Position numbers and translations under genes: made by a program. The notes below the pieces were generated by a model. That model saw only the letters and a list, made by a program, of their open reading frames with translations. It was not told where the DNA came from and ran no database searches. From Aulostomus chinensis (Eukaryota; Chordata; Actinopteri; Syngnathiformes; Aulostomidae), in assembly GCA_037954235.1 (NCBI GenBank), contig JBBMOA010000019.1, positions 13,600,805 through 13,664,804 of the forward strand: DNA of 64,000 bases, in the 5' to 3' direction. Below are positions 58,757 through 64,000 of the stretch, piece by piece; positions within the stretch are counted from its first letter, which is position 1; each line of letters begins with the position of its first letter.

Positions 58757-58809
58757 GGGGGGGGTCCACCACCTACCCTCCAACCATGTTTGGGACCCCC
58801 CCCACACAC

Positions 58810-58869
<60 letters not shown>
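58757..58869. repeat. G8/C8 inverted repeat leading into (CA)n microsatellite
   Basis: GGGGGGGGTCC (58757-58767) is a perfect inverted copy of GGACCCCCCCC (58793-58803), an 11-bp stem with a 25-nt loop. The C run passes straight into about 33 CA units (58803-58869). The Cys/Val and Thr/His frames are artefacts. Confidence 0.95.
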
Positions 58870-58873
<4 letters not shown>

Positions 58874-60590
58874 TCTATGAGGCACGGAGGACAGACAGAG
58901 ATGACAAAGAGCAGCAAATTCATCACAGTTTTTTTCACTGAAACACCAAACTGTTTAAAGTAAGGTTGGAGAACAGGCTTGGAACATGTTCCCTTTGCCT
59001 GCGAAAGGTCTAAAAGTGTGATTTACTAGAACTGGAGTGGGAGAACCTCCTTGCCCAATACAAACTCTGTTCTCAACTCCGTCCAAAACCTTTGGACTCA
59101 CTGGTACTCGTTGCAGATCTAAAATCTTGCCTCTAGGTCACATTCTGCTTCATGTGACTGATCCCTAAAGCCAATCACACCTGGATCGAATCTGTCAGGA
59201 CAGGAGATAATTAAGGCTTGTATAAGAGAATTGAATGTCGTTACTTCAAGTCGTCAAATATCCGATCATCATATAACCCAGAGAATGTGTATGTTCTCAG
59301 ACTCAGACAGAGGAAAACCACAGAGAAGAGAAACACACAATCTTACAAGAAATATCAATGAATACAACAAACAAAGTAGTAACAGAAAACACCTGAGGTG
59401 AAAATCAGCGAGCAACATTTGTAGATGGAAAACTTGCTTCTTCTCTTAGTTGCCACATCTGCTGGGGAGTGACACTTCTCAATCGCTCCGTGTCCAAGTC
59501 ATGAGAGAAGATGATTAATAACGTTTAATAACATCTTCCATCTGTTCATTGCATTAAGAACGCTGGGTGGTGACAATAGCAGCAGAATTATTAGTTTTAG
59601 GTTCGGGTCTGGTGTCGGTCTGATTGCTTATTTAACTGCATGAGAAAATTGCTCCCAAATCTTACGAGTAGATTTTTTTCATGGGTAAAAAATAACATTT
59701 TAATTACAATAAACCTCAACATTTCCTTTTGAAAATGTTCCTCAGATTGGAGTGAAAATTCTAAAACATTAAAATCAATGGAACGGCACTTTTCTTAGAT
59801 TAAACTGCAGCAGTCCAGACATGCTGTTCACTAAATTGATCCAGCCGCTGAACAAAACACCTAATTTACTGACACGTTTGTGCTGCGAAGAACTGTTGAG
59901 AGCATGATAACAGTGAGTAAACAGAGGAAATACAGTTCGACTCTGCAGGGAGCCGGTAGACAAATCTGTGAACCTTAGTGCGAGCAGCAAGGGTAGAATT
60001 AATCACCTGAAATCAAGTGATTCTGTGTTTTTCGTCGTTTAATTTTTCAGAAATGACTCGACAACGACAAGACTGGCAGACATAATTAAACACGCACGTA
60101 TCTGGCACCTAATAAGTCTGAGAGCTGATAGATGGCGCAGGGAAAGGTTAGAGTGGGCAGAAAGAGCAATGATTTCCAGTCATTTTTGGTGCTTAGTTGG
60201 TGCTGATGTGATATTAGAAAATAAATAACGTAAGAAGACAGTAACAATTAATTTGTGATAGTTGTGACAGCACACGTGCTTCGCGCGCTGCTTCAGTTCA
60301 TCATTTTTTGTTTGCCCCCCAGACTTAGTTCTGTTGTCAATGAAGTAGCTTTGAAATGCACATCTCTTGTTATTGCAGCTGAAAAATAGTAATTGCTTTT
60401 GATTGTTGCTGTAAGTCAATCTTGAAAACACAAACGTGAAGCAGACTGACACCTCAATCAGTGCTGCTAGCGACAAAGGAGGGGAAGTACGGCTACGGCA
60501 AATTACAAAGAATAATAGAACCAGACAAATGCCAGCAAAATCTGTCAAAAAAGTGGTATTAAAAATCCAAACATGTATACTACCTGTTTT

Positions 60591-60592
<2 letters not shown>
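58870..60592. other. Gene-free stretch
   Basis: AT-rich, nothing recognised. The 150-codon minus-strand frame at 60180-60632 begins in the neighbouring CA repeat and has no domain I recognise. Confidence 0.45.

Positions 60593-60635
<43 letters not shown>
60593..60635. repeat. (CA)n microsatellite
   Basis: About 21 pure CA units. Confidence 0.97.
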
Positions 60636-60638
<3 letters not shown>

Positions 60639-61636
60639 TGCTCAGCTACTTTTGCTCAGGACAAACAAGCCCATAACACCAGCAGGTGTTTTCTGCTGTG
60701 TACTCACTACATGAGAGTGTGTTTGCAAGGCTCAAATAATTCCATATAATCTTCTCTTGAACTGCTCTGTTAATCTGTCACTACACTGACTAATTAAAGG
60801 TCAGCTCAGCATTATTGGAAAGGCAGGATGCAGCAGTATTGGAGCCTGATCCATGATTAACTGAAAGCCAGGTGCTTTGGTATAGGCTCCGGCCTCTAGG
60901 ATCTTTCATCCTTCCCATGTGCATGCACAGATTTCGGGCTCCTTGTGTTCTGCAGAGGCTCCTGCTAAACTCTTCTCAACAGTCAACATGTCAACAATTG
61001 ACCTGAGTTAATGAGGATAGAACCACAGCCTTGTGTCTTTTTTTTTTCATGAGTAGCTCAACAGCAGCGTCTTCTCTTCCTCATCATCATGCTCGCCGGA
61101 TGCATGCCACTTGGAGCTTCCTAAAAGGCTGCTGTGAGACCTTTACAGAGGCAGGTTAAGCTGCCTTCTTGCCTCAGAGCTGCATGAAGGTGACATTCAT
61201 GGCCTCTGGGATATTGTCAAGCTCTGGTGTCCTGCTTTTACTCTTCAGTGGAAATCCGAGCTCCATCTGAGTGATTTCTGAAGCAAAACTTCCATGTTCC
61301 CACATGTCTCCACTAGTAGCACCAGTGTATTCCCTTGTATGAACACCACTGCGACACAGTCTAGAATGGCTGGTTTGTCATGGCTGCTTTACTCCTGAGG
61401 TTAGATTATGAGCTGCTGTCGCTTTGTCCCCTGTTGGATTATTCGGACAATTTCCAAAACATCTTGGTTTAGCTGCACCAGCAGGTGGGGAGACGGAAAG
61501 TGAGGCACCTCTGTTCTTTGCCATCAGACCCAACAAGGTTCCATCCCGAGTGTCCTAATTTAGCGGACAATTCTGTTTTCATCCACCTGGTGTGGCGCTC
61601 CCTCGTCCTCCCCGCTACAGCCTCCTCCTCCTCCAG
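60636..61636. other. Gene-free stretch
   Basis: No recognised element. GC content rises from about 61.45 kb. Confidence 0.45.
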
Positions 61637-61727
61637 CAGCTGCAAGTCAGTCAAACTACGGTGGTCTTCCTCTGGGCCACACCAGTCCACCGGAGCATCA
61701 CAAACACCAGAAACGGGCCGTGGGACT
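61637..61727 (+). other. Exon-like segment, 91 bp
   Basis: A pyrimidine-rich acceptor CCTCCTCCTCCTCCAG (ends 61636) and a donor GGGACT|GTGAGT (61728-61733) bound an open frame reading QLQVSQTTVVFLWATPVH and onward to NGPWD; a second frame is also open. The local sequence is more GC-rich than its surroundings. No homology recognised, and the donor exon side (ACT) is poor. Confidence 0.15.
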
Positions 61728-61733
61728 GTGAGT

Positions 61734-62903
61734 CTCGTCCCAGCCGAGCTGAGGTAACAGGGTCAACTGCTATGTTTCATAGCTGATCTGCTTTCCTACA
61801 TACAGCAGCAACAAAAATATTCCCAGTACCAGAACAGCCCAGTCGCTCCCTCATGCTCTCTTATGTCATGAATTCTGATCAGAAATGTGTATTTCGGACT
61901 GTAATTGCTCACCAGCTGGAGTGTGTGTGTGACCTGTGGAGAAGGTTATGGGCCACAGACACACACGTGCCCACCTACAGCGAAGCACACAGCCTGACAA
62001 GAACCCCCCAAACTGCTACCACAGCACCTATAAGCCCTCTGGAAACCCGAAGAAAACCCAGCAAGACAGAAAATAGAGAAAAGCCACACATTCTCTTCTC
62101 CAAGAGCACGTTTTCACCCCGGTAGATGAAAGCCTCATTAAAGTTGCATCACATATCAGGTGCTCGCTCAAAGTTGTGGTGTCTTGCCATTTAAAGCAAA
62201 GGTCTTGCGTGGTGAGAAAGCGTGCTGCTAATTTAATAAGATGTGATCTTTTAGAAAAGGATCACGACTTAACTCTGTGGATCAAGTACTCAAGGGGAAG
62301 TATGAAACTAGCAGCAGGACGAGATGTGCAACATGTTCGGCCACATGAACACACAGGCGGTGCGAGTACGTATAACATGATGCTGTGTGACAGCAGAGAG
62401 AAGATCATGTTGGATCTAGCTGGCGTTTCTTCTTTGAGCTGCTGACATCTGACATGCTTTCAAAGGCCAAATTCTGCAGCTGAGACACAGAACAGACAGA
62501 CCTGCCAGAGACATAAAACTCCTCCGTGTCAGTCGAGGTGTCAGATGAGACAGTGAAAGACAACTTGCTTTGCCTAAAAATAAGAATAAATCTATTGTCA
62601 GTTCTGTTCCCCTCCATGTTGTTGTTGTTCGTCTGTATTTTTGTTTTGCGCTGTTCCTTTTTTGTCGGCTTTTTCTGTCACGTGACATGTTCTCATATTT
62701 GAACACTTGAGCTTCGTCCAAATTCATGTGCTTTTACCTTCACTCCTTCCATATTTAGCCGTTCCCCTGAGTCAGACTTAGCGGATGACTCAGGGGCCGA
62801 TCTCTGAGGGAGATAACAAGACGAGGTGGTTTCACCTTTTAAATATATAAGCAACCCCTCATACTGTAGCCTCAGCTGTAGCTGGTGGTAGGAAGGAAAC
62901 CGT
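61734..62903. other. Gene-free stretch
   Basis: No recognised element. Overlapping frames of 89-103 codons on both strands cancel each other as evidence. Confidence 0.45.
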
Positions 62904-62935
62904 TTTTTGTTTGTTTGTTTGTTTGTTTTGTTTTG
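62904..62935. repeat. (GTTT)n microsatellite
   Basis: About six GTTT units followed by TTTTG variants. Confidence 0.93.
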
Positions 62936-64000
62936 TCGGTCTTTTGTTTTGTCGTCTGTAGAGCAGAATTGTATCACACTCAAAAAGGTGTCGGAATCTT
63001 CCGCGGTGCTCCTGGATCATGTTGGTTTCAGAAATCTCAGCACTGGATTTATTCTGTAAAATCCTCCACTATATCCCAAAGGTGCTCCATTCATTTGAGC
63101 CGCAGGGACCGTATAAATAACTAATGTCCTTGTCGTGTTCGTGGAGCTCCTGCGTGCTAGGTAGCACGGGGCATTAGCTCGTAATTTGAGAAAAAATATT
63201 TGAACCTGCACCGTTGACACCGGACAGATGGATGGTGCTCAGCTTGCTGTAAGTTAAATTCTCCTGTCAGAGCACTTTTAGAAAGAACTGTTTGGTCCCC
63301 AGGTGCTGCACACGCCGCCGCCGGCCCACCGCTTAGCAGAGGATCGGTTAAATGCACTAGATACATTTTGTCCAATCTGTGCAATGACAGCGAGGCTGAG
63401 GACTGAACTACTTTTGTACTAATTATGCAAATAAAAACAAAACATGTAATTCATAAAGCAGCCTCAAAGATGAGACGCAGCTCTAACAGCAAGAAAACAG
63501 CATCTCGGTGCTACTGTGCTATTTAATCATGTATTTAATGGTTTAATATACATGCATTTGGAGCCTATTTCTATGTAAATGAGCTTCATCATTGAGGCTA
63601 ATAGCCACACGCATTTAGAGTGAAAGTATTAGCGTCTTCGGTGAGTCACTGGGAGCTGAAGTACATTAATAACGGGTGTCCTCCATATGTTGAGAGGCCA
63701 TGTTGCAAAGGAAGTCATGGCACATTTAAATATTTATTTCAGACAACCAACGTCCGTCTTCAAACTTGGACATAAGATACAGTTTCTCTCCTGAGTGTGA
63801 GATTCATAGTTAAAGTTTGGAAGAATGCGTGTGCTCCTCGTCGTTCAGTTTGAAAAATAAATGTTTCTGTCCTCTCTGCCGCATGACTGTTCAGTCCACT
63901 CTACCCCATGGATATCAGCAGCAAAACCAGGGCAAATTGCACTCAGCTGCATGATTACCACAATATGCTTTGAGTCAAGGCTGGTAGCAGGTGCAAGACA
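62936..64000. other. Gene-free stretch with homeodomain/octamer-like words
   Basis: A perfect octamer word ATGCAAAT (63425-63432) directly overlaps CTAATTATG, and several TAAT and ATTTAAT words follow to about 63600. This has the look of a conserved non-coding element, but AT-rich DNA gives such words by chance. No gene seen to the window end. Confidence 0.3.

Overview
The window looks like nuclear DNA of a bony fish, either intergenic or from a very large intron. The signs are many long dinucleotide and tetranucleotide microsatellites, G/C homopolymers, tRNA-headed SINEs ending in (ATGG)n, decayed non-LTR retrotransposon pieces, and no bacterial-style gene packing. The fish assignment rests on recognising repeat families from memory; no search was run. 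I found no protein-coding gene, rRNA gene, functional tRNA gene or CRISPR array that I can support. Almost all long open frames lie on microsatellites, a CTG-rich array, SINE copies or the strand opposite a LINE remnant.

Layout. 0-5.1 kb: single-copy-looking DNA with GT, GA and GAT repeats, a small pair of competing hairpins and a decayed SINE. 5.1-8 kb: an AT/GT microsatellite, a full SINE-A copy with target-site duplication (TSD), two decayed reverse-transcriptase (RT) fragments of different LINE types in the same orientation, and a perfect cruciform-forming repeat. 9.07-9.89 kb: a complete 809-bp non-autonomous hAT-like transposon with matching ends and an exact 8-bp TSD. 10.66-11.31 kb: a CTG-rich array. 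11.8-14.6 kb: a SINE tail, a LINE RT fragment on the minus strand, a G-quadruplex motif and a LINE 3' fragment. 15-26 kb: mostly featureless, with a 5'-truncated SINE-A copy. 26-40 kb: a dense cluster of SINE-A copies on both strands, a SINE-B copy and a LINE fragment. 46.4 kb: a chimeric SINE with a SINE-B head, a SINE-A tail and one TSD. 47.3 kb: a LINE C-terminal fragment on the minus strand. 53-57 kb: two more SINE-A copies. 57.9-61.8 kb: a few exon-like segments bounded by good splice signals.

How the parts relate. SINE-A (about 380 bp, eleven whole or partial copies that agree closely) carries RNA polymerase III A and B boxes in a tRNA-like head and ends in a tail like that of the LINE fragments at 14.3, 33.3 and 47.3 kb. 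This fits SINEs copied by a partner LINE that recognises the shared 3' end; that link is inference. Splice-like signals at 25.7, 30.6, 58.0, 58.3 and 61.6 kb are the only hints of a host transcript, all weak. The most interesting items are the chimeric SINE, a perfect NRF1 consensus carried inside the hAT-like element, and a juxtaposed 3'/5' splice site at 30.6 kb that could be a recursive splice site or a 6-nt microexon.
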